Origin: Azoarcus indigens
GTDB lineage: Bacteria; Pseudomonadota; Gammaproteobacteria; Burkholderiales; Rhodocyclaceae
Reading direction: 5' to 3'
DNA: 64,000 nucleotides
Assembly: GCF_004361735.1 (NCBI RefSeq)
Contig: NZ_SNVV01000003.1
Span: 289,805 to 353,804 of the forward strand
Shown here piece by piece: positions 33,237-40,988 of the stretch. The notes under the pieces are model-generated. The model was given only the letters and a program-made list of their open reading frames with translations, was not told the DNA's origin and did not search any database. How positions within the stretch are numbered: the first letter of the stretch is position 1; the number at the start of each line of letters is the position of its first letter. Both the position numbers and the translations under genes were made by a program.

Positions 33237-34103
33237 TCAGCCGTTCACCACCTCGCCGCCATTGGGGTGCAGCACCTGCCCGCTCATGTAGCTGGAGTCC
33301 GCGCTGGCGAGGAAAACGTAGCTGGGCGCGACTTCGTCCGGCTGGCCGGGACGGCCCAGCGGCTGCTTGGCGCCGAATTTCTCCACCTGCTCCGCTTCGA
33401 AGGTGGAGGGAATCAACGGCGTCCAGATCGGCCCCGGCGCCACCCCATTCACCCGTATGCCCTTCTCCGCCAGCGCCTGCGCCAGCGAGCGGGTGAAGGC
33501 GACGATGGCACCCTTGGTGGCGGAATAGTCCAGCAGGTGGGAACTGCCGCGATAGGCAGTGACCGAGGTGGTATTGATGATGCAGCTGCCTTCCTTCAGC
33601 TGCGGCAGCGCATGGCGGCACAGGTCGAACATGGAGAAGACGTTGGTGCGGAAGGTCTTTTCCACCTGCTCGCGGCTCACCGCCGCCAGGCTGTCCTGCG
33701 GGTGCTGCTCGGCGGCGTTGTTCACCAGGATGTCCAACCGGCCGAAAGCCTGGGTGGTCTCGACCACCACCCGGGCGGCGAAACCTTCGTCACCCACGTC
33801 ACCCGCCAGCAGCAGGCAGCGCACGCCCTCGGCCTCGACCTTGCGCTGGGTATGGGCGGCATCCTCATGCTCGTTGAGATAGACCACGGTCACATCAGCG
33901 CCCTCCTTGGCGAAGGCGATGGCCACCGCGCGGCCGATGCCGCTGTCGCCGCCGGTGACGATGGCGGCCTTGCCCTTGAGCTTCCCGGCGCCGGTATAGC
34001 CGCGCATCTCGTCGCAAGGCTGCGGCGTCATCGGCGCGACATGGCCGGGCTGGGTTTCCTGATGCTGGGGCGGCAGGCTCTTGCCGGATTCGTTTCCGCT
34101 CAT
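33237..34103 (-). CDS. Short-chain dehydrogenase, YghA/YhxC-like stress SDR
   Basis: 288 residues. A 45-residue N-terminal extension containing PPQHQETQPGHVAPM and MTPQPCDEMRGYTGAGKLKG is typical of the YghA-type glucose-dehydrogenase-like SDRs of stress operons. The fold is complete: AAIVTGGDSGIGRAVAIAFA, LDILVNNAAEQHP, catalytic Ser in INTTSVTAY and Tyr-Lys in YSATKGAI, then VNGVAPGPIWTPLIPS. It reduces or oxidises a small carbonyl or sugar with NAD(P). ATG 34103 has GAGGA upstream and is preferred over the in-frame ATG at 34145. Confidence 0.9.
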   Translation of the reverse strand: MSGNESGKSLPPQHQETQPGHVAPMTPQPCDEMRGYTGAGKLKGKAAIVTGGDSGIGRAVAIAFAKEGADVTVVYLNEHEDAAHTQRKVEAEGVRCLLLAGDVGDEGFAARVVVETTQAFGRLDILVNNAAEQHPQDSLAAVSREQVEKTFRTNVFSMFDLCRHALPQLKEGSCIINTTSVTAYRGSSHLLDYSATKGAIVAFTRSLAQALAEKGIRVNGVAPGPIWTPLIPSTFEAEQVEKFGAKQPLGRPGQPDEVAPSYVFLASADSSYMSGQVLHPNGGEVVNG

Positions 34104-34195
34104 CGTGTCGTCCTCTTGATCGGGGGAAAGGGTGCGCGACGGCAAGGGCCGTCCGCGGCCTTCAGCAGCCGTGGTGGGCCCCTGCCAGCCGCGCG

Positions 34196-34525
34196 TCAGA
34201 ACAGGCTGCCGTGGCGCTTGCCGCAGCAGTAGCCGGCCACCGCGCCCAGGGCGCCGGCGGCCAGGGTGGCGACGCCCAACACCGTCCAGGGGCGTTCGGC
34301 GAACTGCTCCCGGCAGCGGGCATCCATCGTAGCCAGGCGGCCGTTGTGCGCACCGTCCTGTTCGCCCTGGTCGCCCTCGCCGGCGTCCGGCTGGGGGCCG
34401 AGCTGGTGGCCGCTGTCGCTGGAGTAGATCTTGACGTCGTCATCGCCCGCGCGGCTTGCGTCCGCGCGCTGGCCGTTGCCTTGCACCGGATCCTTGGGGT
34501 CGGGCGGAAAGCGGGTTTCTTCCAT
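34196..34525 (-). CDS. ElaB/YqjD-like small membrane-anchored protein
   Basis: 109 residues. The first 75 are acidic, Gln/Gly/Asp-rich and disordered. The C-terminus reads REQFAERPWTVLGVATLAAG then ALGAVAGYCCGKRHG, resembling the C-terminal anchor of DUF883 (ElaB/YqjD) proteins that tether ribosomes or stress factors to the inner membrane in stationary phase. The helical DUF883 body is missing, so this may be only a similar anchor on another protein. A ribosome site (AGGAGGAC) precedes the ATG. Lies between the SDR and the ferritin-like genes, all on the minus strand. Confidence 0.65.
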   Translation of the reverse strand: MEETRFPPDPKDPVQGNGQRADASRAGDDDVKIYSSDSGHQLGPQPDAGEGDQGEQDGAHNGRLATMDARCREQFAERPWTVLGVATLAAGALGAVAGYCCGKRHGSLF

Positions 34526-34595
34526 GATGATGTCCTCCTGCTGGTGAAGCGCCCTGGCGGGACGCGGAATGCCGGGCGCACCGCCCGGCGTCGGT

Positions 34596-35384
34596 TCAGT
34601 GGTCCGGCGCGCCCAGCACCAGTTCGTCGCGCCAGCGCTTCAGCTTCCTCACATGGGTGTGCTCGTGGCGGAAGGCGCGGTGAAAGTGGAACAGCAGTTC
34701 GTCCTGCCCGGCCGCCTCGGCCAGGCGCATCAGCAACTCCCAGCTCGCCTCGTCGGCCAGTTCCACCGTGAGGATGGCCTCCAGGCACTGGTGCAGCGTG
34801 GTGCGGGGATCGGTGAGCACCTGGGTGATCCCGTGGGTGACCAGCGCGGAGATGGCGGCGCTGGGTGTGAGGGCCGAGGAGTCGGCACCCAGGGAGTCCA
34901 GCGCCGAGGTGGCGATGTGCATATGCTCCAGCGCCTCGTCGCGCAGTTGCCGCAGCTCCTCCACCTCCAGCGGCAGCGCGGTGCTAGCCGCCAGCGCGGT
35001 GGCCTTGTCGATCAAGGCCTGATAGAGGCGCACGCTGCTGCGCTCCCAGGCCAGGCGCTCGCCCAGCTTGTCCACCAGCAGCTCCGCCGCGCCACCGGCA
35101 AGGCGGGTGGCGCAGAGGGCGAAGGCGCCGGTGATGGCCCCAGGCATGGGTACCGATCCGACCTCCCCGGCATCGCGCACATAGGCCAGCCGCATCGCCG
35201 CGATACCCTTGCCGGCAGCGCTGTCGGCAATCGGTGTCGGCAGCGCCACCTGCTCGTCGGCGTAGGACTGCATGCTGCGCAAGGCCAGCGGCGAGGTCTG
35301 GGCACCAGTGCGGTTGAAGCCGGCGGCGCCGCTGCGGGGGCGTCGGCGGACGAAGCGGGAAACAGGGGTATCGGCTGCATTCAT
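34596..35384 (-). CDS. Ferritin-like domain protein
   Basis: 262 residues. After about 95 less conserved residues, a ferritin-like four-helix bundle appears: GERLAWERSSVRLYQALIDK, LRQLRDEALEHMHIA, LTVELADEASWELLMRLAEA and FHRAFRHEHTHVRKLKRW. The Glu and ExxH residues match a diiron site. Likely roles are iron handling or peroxide removal in the cytoplasm; no substrate can be assigned. GAGGA before the ATG supports the start. It is 48 bases downstream of the larger ferritin-like gene and probably cotranscribed with it. Confidence 0.8.
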   Translation of the reverse strand: MNAADTPVSRFVRRRPRSGAAGFNRTGAQTSPLALRSMQSYADEQVALPTPIADSAAGKGIAAMRLAYVRDAGEVGSVPMPGAITGAFALCATRLAGGAAELLVDKLGERLAWERSSVRLYQALIDKATALAASTALPLEVEELRQLRDEALEHMHIATSALDSLGADSSALTPSAAISALVTHGITQVLTDPRTTLHQCLEAILTVELADEASWELLMRLAEAAGQDELLFHFHRAFRHEHTHVRKLKRWRDELVLGAPDH

Positions 35385-35432
35385 CGCAAATCCTCGGCAA
35401 GCCGCAGGCGCGGCGGAAGGAAGTGAGCAGGC

Positions 35433-36593
35433 TCAGGACGGCGGCCGCGGGCGGTTGAGTTCGGTGCCGGCCGTCCAGTGGTAAGACTGGGCCACCTGGG
35501 TGGAGGGTGAGCCGTCTGCATTCACCCGGCGGCGGTAATCCAGCGATTCGGCGCTTTCGCCGCCCCGGTCGACGAAGCCGCTGTCGCGGGCACGCAGATG
35601 CACCTCCTCGCTCAGCACGTCGCGCACGAAGTCGCGCTGGTTGCGGAACTCGAGCGGCGCCGGCAGGCCGGGGGCCAGTAGCTCGGCCGGGTCGCGGTGT
35701 TCATGGCGGCGCATCAGTTCTCCCACATGCTGCAGCTGGCCCAGCTCGTAGTCACAGAAGCGCTCCCACACCGCGCGTATGCGCGGATTGCTTTCTGACT
35801 GAGCACAACTCAAGTAGGCATACACCTCGGCCGCCTCGTGCAGCAGCCAGTTCTCGAGGAATGTCCGCCCCGGCGCCAGCAGCGTGCCGTACTGGGTGGC
35901 GTGCTGCTCGCCGCAGGAGGCGATCTCCGCATACAGCTCGCGTGCCACCGGGTCGGCAAAGGCCGGGCCTACGGTCATGTAGTAATCCCGCGCCCGAAGC
36001 GCCGCCGCGGCCACCAGGATCATGTGCAAACGGGATGCCAGCCTCGCCTTCGGGCCGCTGGGGCGGCGCAGGTCGTCGCGCGGTGCGCGATGGGTTTCGG
36101 GGGTGGGCCGGCCGGGCACGATGTCGGTGTAGCCTTGCAGGATGTTGTTGGCATCCTTGCCCTCCAGACGGTCGAGCAGCGCGGCATAGCGGTAGAGGCG
36201 GTCCAGGTTCTCCAGCAGGCCGAAGCGGTACACCTGGGCGAGGTAGGGATCCTGCTCGTGCTGGGCGATGGCGGCGGTCAATTCCACCGCCACCTGCTCG
36301 CAGGCCACCGTGGCCTCCAGCGCGGAGTGGTCGGCGGACAGCATCCAGCTCACCGCCGTGGCCTGGTGCTGCTCGATGCGGCGCACGCAGGCCAGCGACA
36401 GGCGCAAGTCCGCCTCGTTGCGGGCACCGGAATCCTGCAGGCGCATCGCATCCAGCTCCAGCGCGTTCATAAGGATGACCCTCACCCGGGTAAAGGCGTC
36501 GTCGTCCAACTTGCTGATCGGCTTCCCGGCCATCTCGCGCCAGGTCAGCATCTGATCCTCAAGCGGCACGCCGGTATGAGCCAGCAGATCCAT
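35433..36593 (-). CDS. Large ferritin-superfamily-like protein of unknown function
   Basis: 386 residues, almost wholly helical. Paired Glu/His motifs suggest one or two ferritin-like bundles: LMNALELDAMRLQD, CVRRIEQHQATAVSWML and TVACEQVAVELTA in the first half, then ELYAEIASCGEQHATQYGTL, LLHEAAEVYAYLS and FCDYELGQLQHVGEL in the second. No standard family is recognised; related proteins seem to accompany the smaller ferritin-like gene. Start: GTG 36596 and ATG 36593 are adjacent; the ATG is better spaced from GAGAGG. The AT-rich element at 36725-36737 lies about 130 bases upstream. Confidence 0.72.
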   Translation of the reverse strand: MDLLAHTGVPLEDQMLTWREMAGKPISKLDDDAFTRVRVILMNALELDAMRLQDSGARNEADLRLSLACVRRIEQHQATAVSWMLSADHSALEATVACEQVAVELTAAIAQHEQDPYLAQVYRFGLLENLDRLYRYAALLDRLEGKDANNILQGYTDIVPGRPTPETHRAPRDDLRRPSGPKARLASRLHMILVAAAALRARDYYMTVGPAFADPVARELYAEIASCGEQHATQYGTLLAPGRTFLENWLLHEAAEVYAYLSCAQSESNPRIRAVWERFCDYELGQLQHVGELMRRHEHRDPAELLAPGLPAPLEFRNQRDFVRDVLSEEVHLRARDSGFVDRGGESAESLDYRRRVNADGSPSTQVAQSYHWTAGTELNRPRPPS

Positions 36594-36724
36594 CACACGC
36601 CTCTCTCACCATTCGATAGCCTCCATGCGGCGCTCGCTCGCACTGGCAATTGCACAAGCTATCGCGGTGCAAAGCCTGTTCCCGACCGGCCGGCAGCGGC
36701 AAGACAGCCCCGGCGAGCCGCAGC

Positions 36725-36737
36725 GGTAGGAATTACA
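36725..36737 (-). promoter_or_regulatory. Putative regulator-binding element upstream of the ferritin-like operon
   Basis: On the minus strand this reads TGTAATTCCTACC, identical over 13 bases to the element upstream of the hemerythrin gene (30991-31003) and placed at nearly the same distance from its start codon (about 130 bases against 125). It contains GTA-N5-TAC symmetry. Confidence 0.45.
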
Positions 36738-36885
36738 GCGAAGAGGAACAAAATGGATGCGCTCCGGCCCCGCGGGCGCACTCCCGGGGCGCCGCCGGGG
36801 CCGGCCTGACTGCCCGGACCGGCGGGAACAGGTTTTGCTGGGTCAGCGCGTCGCCGCGCCGCGGTGAAAACAAGGACAAAACACC

Positions 36886-37461
36886 ATGAAGAATGCCAAT
36901 TCCGCTCGTACCCGCCGCAGCCCGCAGCGCGGCTCCCGGCTGGCCGCCACCCTCGCCCTCACCGGCGCGCTTGCGGGCATCGCCCCCGCCTGTTTCGCCC
37001 AGCAGAGCTTCGCCCTGCTCGGCGGCACCCGCAACAGCGTGGACAGCTACGGCCTGCAGTGGACCATGGCACCCTGGTTTACCAGCACCCCCGGCGGCTG
37101 GCGCATCACCGGCTCGCCGGAACTGCAGCTGAACCTGCACCACCACGAAGGCGACGACATGTGGCAGGGCGGCGCCTTCGCCAACTTCCGCTTCGAACCG
37201 CCGGTGCAAACGCTGAGGCCCTACCTGGAACTCGGCCTGGGCCTCAACGTGCTGTCGCGCAACAACCTCGGCTCCAAGGACTTCTCCACCCGCTTCCAGT
37301 TCGGCGAATACATCGGCCTCGGCGTCGCCTGGGGCGGCAGCCGCGGCGGCACCGGCGAAACCTGGCTGGGCGCCCGCGTCACCCACTACTCCAACGCCGG
37401 CATAGACCTCCCCAACCCCGGACTGGAAACCTTCCAGTTGGTGCTGGGGCATCGGTTCTGA
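36886..37461 (+). CDS. pagL: Lipid A 3-O-deacylase, PagL family
   Basis: 191 residues. A signal peptide (LAATLALTGALAGIAPACFAQ) is followed by an eight-stranded outer-membrane barrel with alternating hydrophobic strands. The PagL catalytic signature is present near the C-terminus: THYSNAGIDLPNPGLETF, with His and Ser at about 167 and 169 and Glu at about 181, and the protein ends in a barrel-closing strand LVLGHRF. PagL removes the 3-position acyl chain of lipid A at the outer membrane, lowering endotoxicity and changing permeability. The gene stands alone and ends at a strong terminator. Confidence 0.9.
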   Translation: MKNANSARTRRSPQRGSRLAATLALTGALAGIAPACFAQQSFALLGGTRNSVDSYGLQWTMAPWFTSTPGGWRITGSPELQLNLHHHEGDDMWQGGAFANFRFEPPVQTLRPYLELGLGLNVLSRNNLGSKDFSTRFQFGEYIGLGVAWGGSRGGTGETWLGARVTHYSNAGIDLPNPGLETFQLVLGHRF

Positions 37462-37485
37462 CGATGGGCTGAATTCGCGGCCGCG

Positions 37486-37534
37486 AAACAAATAGCCCCG
37501 GCGTCCTTGTTCAGGACGCCGGGGCTATTTGTTT
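37486..37534. terminator. Strong bidirectional terminator after pagL
   Basis: A perfect 21-bp stem (left arm 37486-37506, right arm 37514-37534) closes on TTGTTCA. The arms begin AAACAAATAG and end CTATTTGTTT, giving a U-rich 3' side in both directions. It starts 24 bases after the pagL stop. Confidence 0.9.
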
Positions 37535-37539
37535 GGATT

Positions 37540-38007
37540 GCTGCAGCTTCTAGCCGGGCTTATACACCCGGAAAAAGCGCTTTCGGCCAGATGCCGCCAG
37601 TCTTCCTCGTCCAGATAGCTGCCACGTCGGCGAGGAGGTATGCTTTTGGCCTGTGTGCGCTGTCAACCGTACACTCACCATGCCGTCGGCTGCAGCTTCT
37701 CCTGTCTTGTTATGTTGCCTTGTGTAGCTCCTGCTTCCAATCAGTAACTTACAGAGCATGTGAGCAGACATGCCGATGTTATGCGGCAAGACTGTGGCCC
37801 CTAAAGCAAGGTTAACAGGGTGATGCAGAACCCATTGAAGTTGTGAACATGACGATTTTCGGGGGGCGGCCCAGCCCTTCCCTCGGTGAAAAAAACGTCT
37901 TGGAGACGCTTTTGAGGGGTCGGATTTTTCACCGCCCATCTGCGAATTACTGTTGCATCGACCTATTAGGTTTAATTATTGATCCGTCTCTCCTGAAGGA
38001 ACTCTTT
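37540..38007. other. Lower-GC stretch, no gene supported
   Basis: About 470 bases with clearly less GC than the surroundings. Frames exist on both strands but none has a ribosome site, signal or family match. A weak hairpin CGTCT-TGG-AGACG followed by CTTTT lies at 37896-37912. It looks like inserted or decayed DNA leading into the low-GC gene at 38008. Confidence 0.5.
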
Positions 38008-38505
38008 ATGAATACGCGCTTTTCAGCCAGTTTATTGACTTTGATCTCCTTGACCTCCTTATCGTCAGTCGTCATAGCAGAGGACGCTCCAAGGCTCAAA
38101 ATCGTGTCGAAACCCGGAAAGCCAGTGTGTCAATCGAACTCGGTGAAAATTGGTGAAGTGTCGTCAAACATAGATCTTTGCGTGTTGGGGGGCAGTTTTT
38201 CGCATGACCAATACAGTTTAAAAATCGATAAAAAACAGGTCTTAAAAGGCATAGATGATGAAACGACACGGGGTATAAATGCGACATACTCAGGAGATAA
38301 CCTAATTCTTACTTGCACTCCTCAGCACGAAGCTCCAAAAGACGTCTCTCCAGAAAAAATCGAGGCCTATCAAGAAATGATGAAGATTTCTGCTGAAGAC
38401 GCGAAGCGAATGGCTATCCTGGCAGAGACCGTGGAAATTGGCCGCCTTTGCAAGGCTACCCTAGGCGCAACTTCACTCATCGAAGTTCAAGTGGTTTTTG
38501 AGTGA
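38008..38505 (+). CDS. Hypothetical secreted protein, low GC
   Basis: 165 residues. A clear signal peptide (RFSASLLTLISLTSLSSVVIAE) directs it to the periplasm. The mature part has four Cys (PVCQSNSVK, IDLCVLGG, LILTCTPQH, IGRLCKATLG), suggesting two disulfides, and a helical Glu/Lys-rich stretch PEKIEAYQEMMKISAEDAKR. No family recognised. AAGGA 8 bases before ATG 38008 supports the start, preferred over the upstream in-frame ATG because the signal begins here. Codon use is much less GC-rich than that of neighbours, so horizontal transfer is likely. Confidence 0.7.
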   Translation: MNTRFSASLLTLISLTSLSSVVIAEDAPRLKIVSKPGKPVCQSNSVKIGEVSSNIDLCVLGGSFSHDQYSLKIDKKQVLKGIDDETTRGINATYSGDNLILTCTPQHEAPKDVSPEKIEAYQEMMKISAEDAKRMAILAETVEIGRLCKATLGATSLIEVQVVFE

Positions 38506-38844
38506 AGCCTACGGTTGGCAAAGAGAGCGCATGAAGCGCAGCGCAAGCTTCTTCATCTGCTCGTGCCCCTTGATGATGCTGCGGCCTAGTTTGGCCTTCT
38601 ACATGTATGGCGAGTTGTTCAAGAGAATGAAGCACCTGCTTTCCGGCTTCATTGCCCCTACCCGCTTTGTGCGGCGTGCCGTATCGAGCAGATTGCCTGA
38701 GACCGTGGGCCAAGCGGGCGGCTCGCGGCTCAGCTTCAACGTTGAACGACAGCCCTCCTCAAGGTTCAATGGTCGCGCTGCTCGGAAGCCGCCTGCCCCC
38801 GCAATGCAGAACTCCACCCACCCGGGCAGCGGCCTCACACAAGC
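38506..38844. other. Intergenic stretch, no gene supported
   Basis: About 340 bases between the low-GC secreted protein and the DUF2164 gene. A plus-strand frame crosses it and runs into the DUF2164 gene antisense, so I do not accept it. No inverted repeats or transposase motifs were recognised. Confidence 0.45.
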
Positions 38845-39120
38845 TCACCTCCTCCCCTTCCCGCCCCGCTCCAGCTTCCGCCAGTACTGGAACTCCTCCT
38901 CATGGATCTCGATGTCCAGTTCCATGACCCGCGCCTGCAGACGCGCCTGCACGTCCGCCACCGCCTGGTTGTAGATCGCCGGGCCTATCTCCTCCAGGAA
39001 GAAGCCGAGCAGGCCGCCGGCGGCGATGTTGCCTATGGGCTCTTCCATGTATTCGCGGAAGTAGCGTTCGATGGAGGCGATGGCCTCGCGGCGCGCGTCC
39101 TTGTTCAGCTCGATTGCCAT
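38845..39120 (-). CDS. DUF2164 family protein
   Basis: 91 residues. The DUF2164 pattern is nearly complete: IELNKDARREAIASIERYFR, EYMEEPIGNIAAGGLLGFFL and EEIGPAIYNQAVADVQARLQ, then a C-terminal helix with DIEIHEEEFQYWRKL. Usual length is 80-100 residues. A cytoplasmic, helical protein of unknown function. GGAG precedes the ATG at 39120. The gene stands between the low-GC stretch and the SRPBCC gene. Confidence 0.88.
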   Translation of the reverse strand: MAIELNKDARREAIASIERYFREYMEEPIGNIAAGGLLGFFLEEIGPAIYNQAVADVQARLQARVMELDIEIHEEEFQYWRKLERGGKGRR

Positions 39121-39245
39121 TGCGGGCTCCAGTCAGTAGGAGCGCCGGATGCTACCGCAGCGCCGCCGGGACGGTCTGGCTGCCGGGGCCGCCGCCGCGA
39201 TGCCGGTCAGCGCGCGAGATCGCCGGGCTTGGCGTCTTCCCTGCG

Positions 39246-40706
39246 CTAAACCCCCACGTCCAGATCGGCGGCCTTCAGCCGCTTCGCATAGTCCGTCTCC
39301 AGCCCCTCGAACAGCAGCCAGAACGGCGGCGGGGTCCGGCCGGCGAGTTGGTCGGCGAGGATGGCGAGGTGGGTGTGCCAGCCGCTGGCGACATCAATGC
39401 GTTCGGCGCCGTCCACCAGGCGGTCGTGGGTGAGGGTCAGGCGGGTCCGGTCACCGGCAGCGGACAGCTCGATGTGCACCGCCGAGGCCTCCTCGCCCTC
39501 GCCGCCCCAGGTGAAGCCGAGGCGATGGGGCGCCTCCCGGCAGGTGAGCCGGTGGGCGGTGGTGCAGGCCTGGTCGTAGCGGCGGAAGCGTTCGGGGACG
39601 GGCGAACGGCGCGGCGACAGGCGGGTGTTGTCGAAGTGCAGTTCGAAGGCGTCGCCCACGCCCTGCGGCATTTCACCGGCTGCCAGCCATAGGGCGCGCT
39701 TGTCGCTGTCGGTCAGCCAGGGCCATAGCTGGTCCGGGCTGCCGGGCAGCAGGCGTTCAAAATGCAGGGTGGCGGTATCCGGCTGTTCGGCGCGGCCGCT
39801 GCTGCGGATCAGCAGGGTGGCGAGGCGATCGAACATTTCCCGCCAGCCTGCTTCGCTGCCGCTGACGGTGCCGTCGGGCAGGCTGGCGAGTTCGGTGGCG
39901 ACGCCTGCACCTTCCTGGGTGAAGCGCAGCAGGCAGCCGTCGCCGGCTGGCTCGAATTCGACGCTGAGCCGGTCGCTGTCGGGCGAGAACTGGGGCATGG
40001 CGAAGGTGAAGACCAGCCGGTGCGCCGGTTCCACGGCGAGATACTCGCCACAGGCAGTGTAGTCGGTGCCGTCGCGGCGGTCCGTGATCTGCCAGCGGCC
40101 GCCGGGGCGGACGTCGAGCAGATGCTCGGCCCGTTCGCTGCCAGCGCCGGTGAACAGCCAGCCGCCGGCCACCACCGGATCGGTCCAGGCGGCATAGAGC
40201 ACCTCGGGCGTGGCGGGAAAAGCCTGGGTGATGACCAGTTTGCGCTCGGCGCCGCCCTGCTCCGCCTCGCGCGACAGGCCGCGCGCCATGCCCTCCAGCA
40301 TGTTGGCCCAGCCCTGGCGGGTGCGATCGGCGTAATCGGCCCAGACGGCATCCATGGTGTGGATGAGCTCGAGGCGGCAGCCGCCATCCGGCAGTTGCTG
40401 GATGTCGATCTGCACCAGGCTGTAGCCTTCGCCGCCCTCTACCTGCCAGGTGAAGGCCAGGCGGCGCGGACGCTGCAGCTTGAGGTATTCGCCCTGATGG
40501 CGGGCGATGCCGCCGGCGCGCTCCTGGTCGAGGTGAAAACCGCTGCCGACGCGGGCGTCGATGTCGATGCGGCACATCGGCCCCAGGCCGGGTGCGAACC
40601 AGTTCGCCACCTGGGCCGGGTCCAGCCAGGCATCGAACACCTGCTCGGCGCTGGCGCTGAAATCCTTGCTGGTGGAGACGGCGATGTGGGCAGGCGATGC
40701 GCTCAT
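39246..40706 (-). CDS. Protein with three tandem SRPBCC (AHSA1-like) domains
   Basis: 486 residues carrying three copies of the START/Bet v 1-like fold. Copy 1 (about 8-145) has SASAEQVFDAWLDPAQVANW; copy 2 (about 155-320) has FPATPEVLYAAWTDPVVAGGW and HRLVFTFAMP; copy 3 (about 330-480) has LPGSPDQLWPWLTDSDKRALW and HRLGFTWGGEGE. Single AHSA1 domains bind hydrophobic ligands or act as Hsp90 co-factor relatives; bacterial family members are mostly uncharacterised. AGGAG before ATG 40706 supports the start. Three copies in one chain is uncommon; most relatives have one. Confidence 0.88.
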   Translation of the reverse strand: MSASPAHIAVSTSKDFSASAEQVFDAWLDPAQVANWFAPGLGPMCRIDIDARVGSGFHLDQERAGGIARHQGEYLKLQRPRRLAFTWQVEGGEGYSLVQIDIQQLPDGGCRLELIHTMDAVWADYADRTRQGWANMLEGMARGLSREAEQGGAERKLVITQAFPATPEVLYAAWTDPVVAGGWLFTGAGSERAEHLLDVRPGGRWQITDRRDGTDYTACGEYLAVEPAHRLVFTFAMPQFSPDSDRLSVEFEPAGDGCLLRFTQEGAGVATELASLPDGTVSGSEAGWREMFDRLATLLIRSSGRAEQPDTATLHFERLLPGSPDQLWPWLTDSDKRALWLAAGEMPQGVGDAFELHFDNTRLSPRRSPVPERFRRYDQACTTAHRLTCREAPHRLGFTWGGEGEEASAVHIELSAAGDRTRLTLTHDRLVDGAERIDVASGWHTHLAILADQLAGRTPPPFWLLFEGLETDYAKRLKAADLDVGV

Positions 40707-40875
40707 GGTGTGATCTCCTGTTCCACGCCCCATGGGTGCCGACCACGGGCGCGGGCTTGCGAGACAGGCCGGTGCACCGGCACCTGGAGCTTCGAGGCCG
40801 CGCGCCCGGCAAACGTTTCGTCCGCCGGCCCGGCGCGCGCCGAAAGGCAGCAAAGGAAAGCCGGCGCGCAAAGCA

Positions 40876-40903
40876 AAACGCCCACCTGGATGGGTGGGCG
40901 TTT
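40876..40903 (-). terminator. Terminator downstream of the MBL gene
   Basis: AAACGCCCACC at 40876-40886 pairs with GGTGGGCGTTT at 40893-40903 around a 6-base loop. On the minus strand the stem is followed by TTTTGCTTTG. It lies 86 bases after the stop of the MBL-fold gene. Confidence 0.75.
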
Positions 40904-40988
40904 CGCAGGCCGCGGGTTTGCCCCAGCGCCGGGCACCTGCCGGCTCGGCGCCTTTCCTGCAGCTGGCGCGCAGTTGCCGGAGGCTGGC

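Noticed and set aside
37540..37840. Possible integron attC-like repeats in the low-GC stretch after pagL
   Set aside because: GTTATGC and related bits do not fit the GTTRRRY/RYYYAAC core pairs, and no integrase is present.
38498..38974. Plus-strand frame of 158 codons with hydrophobic start
   Set aside because: It runs antisense into the well-supported DUF2164 gene, has no ribosome site and shows no family similarity.
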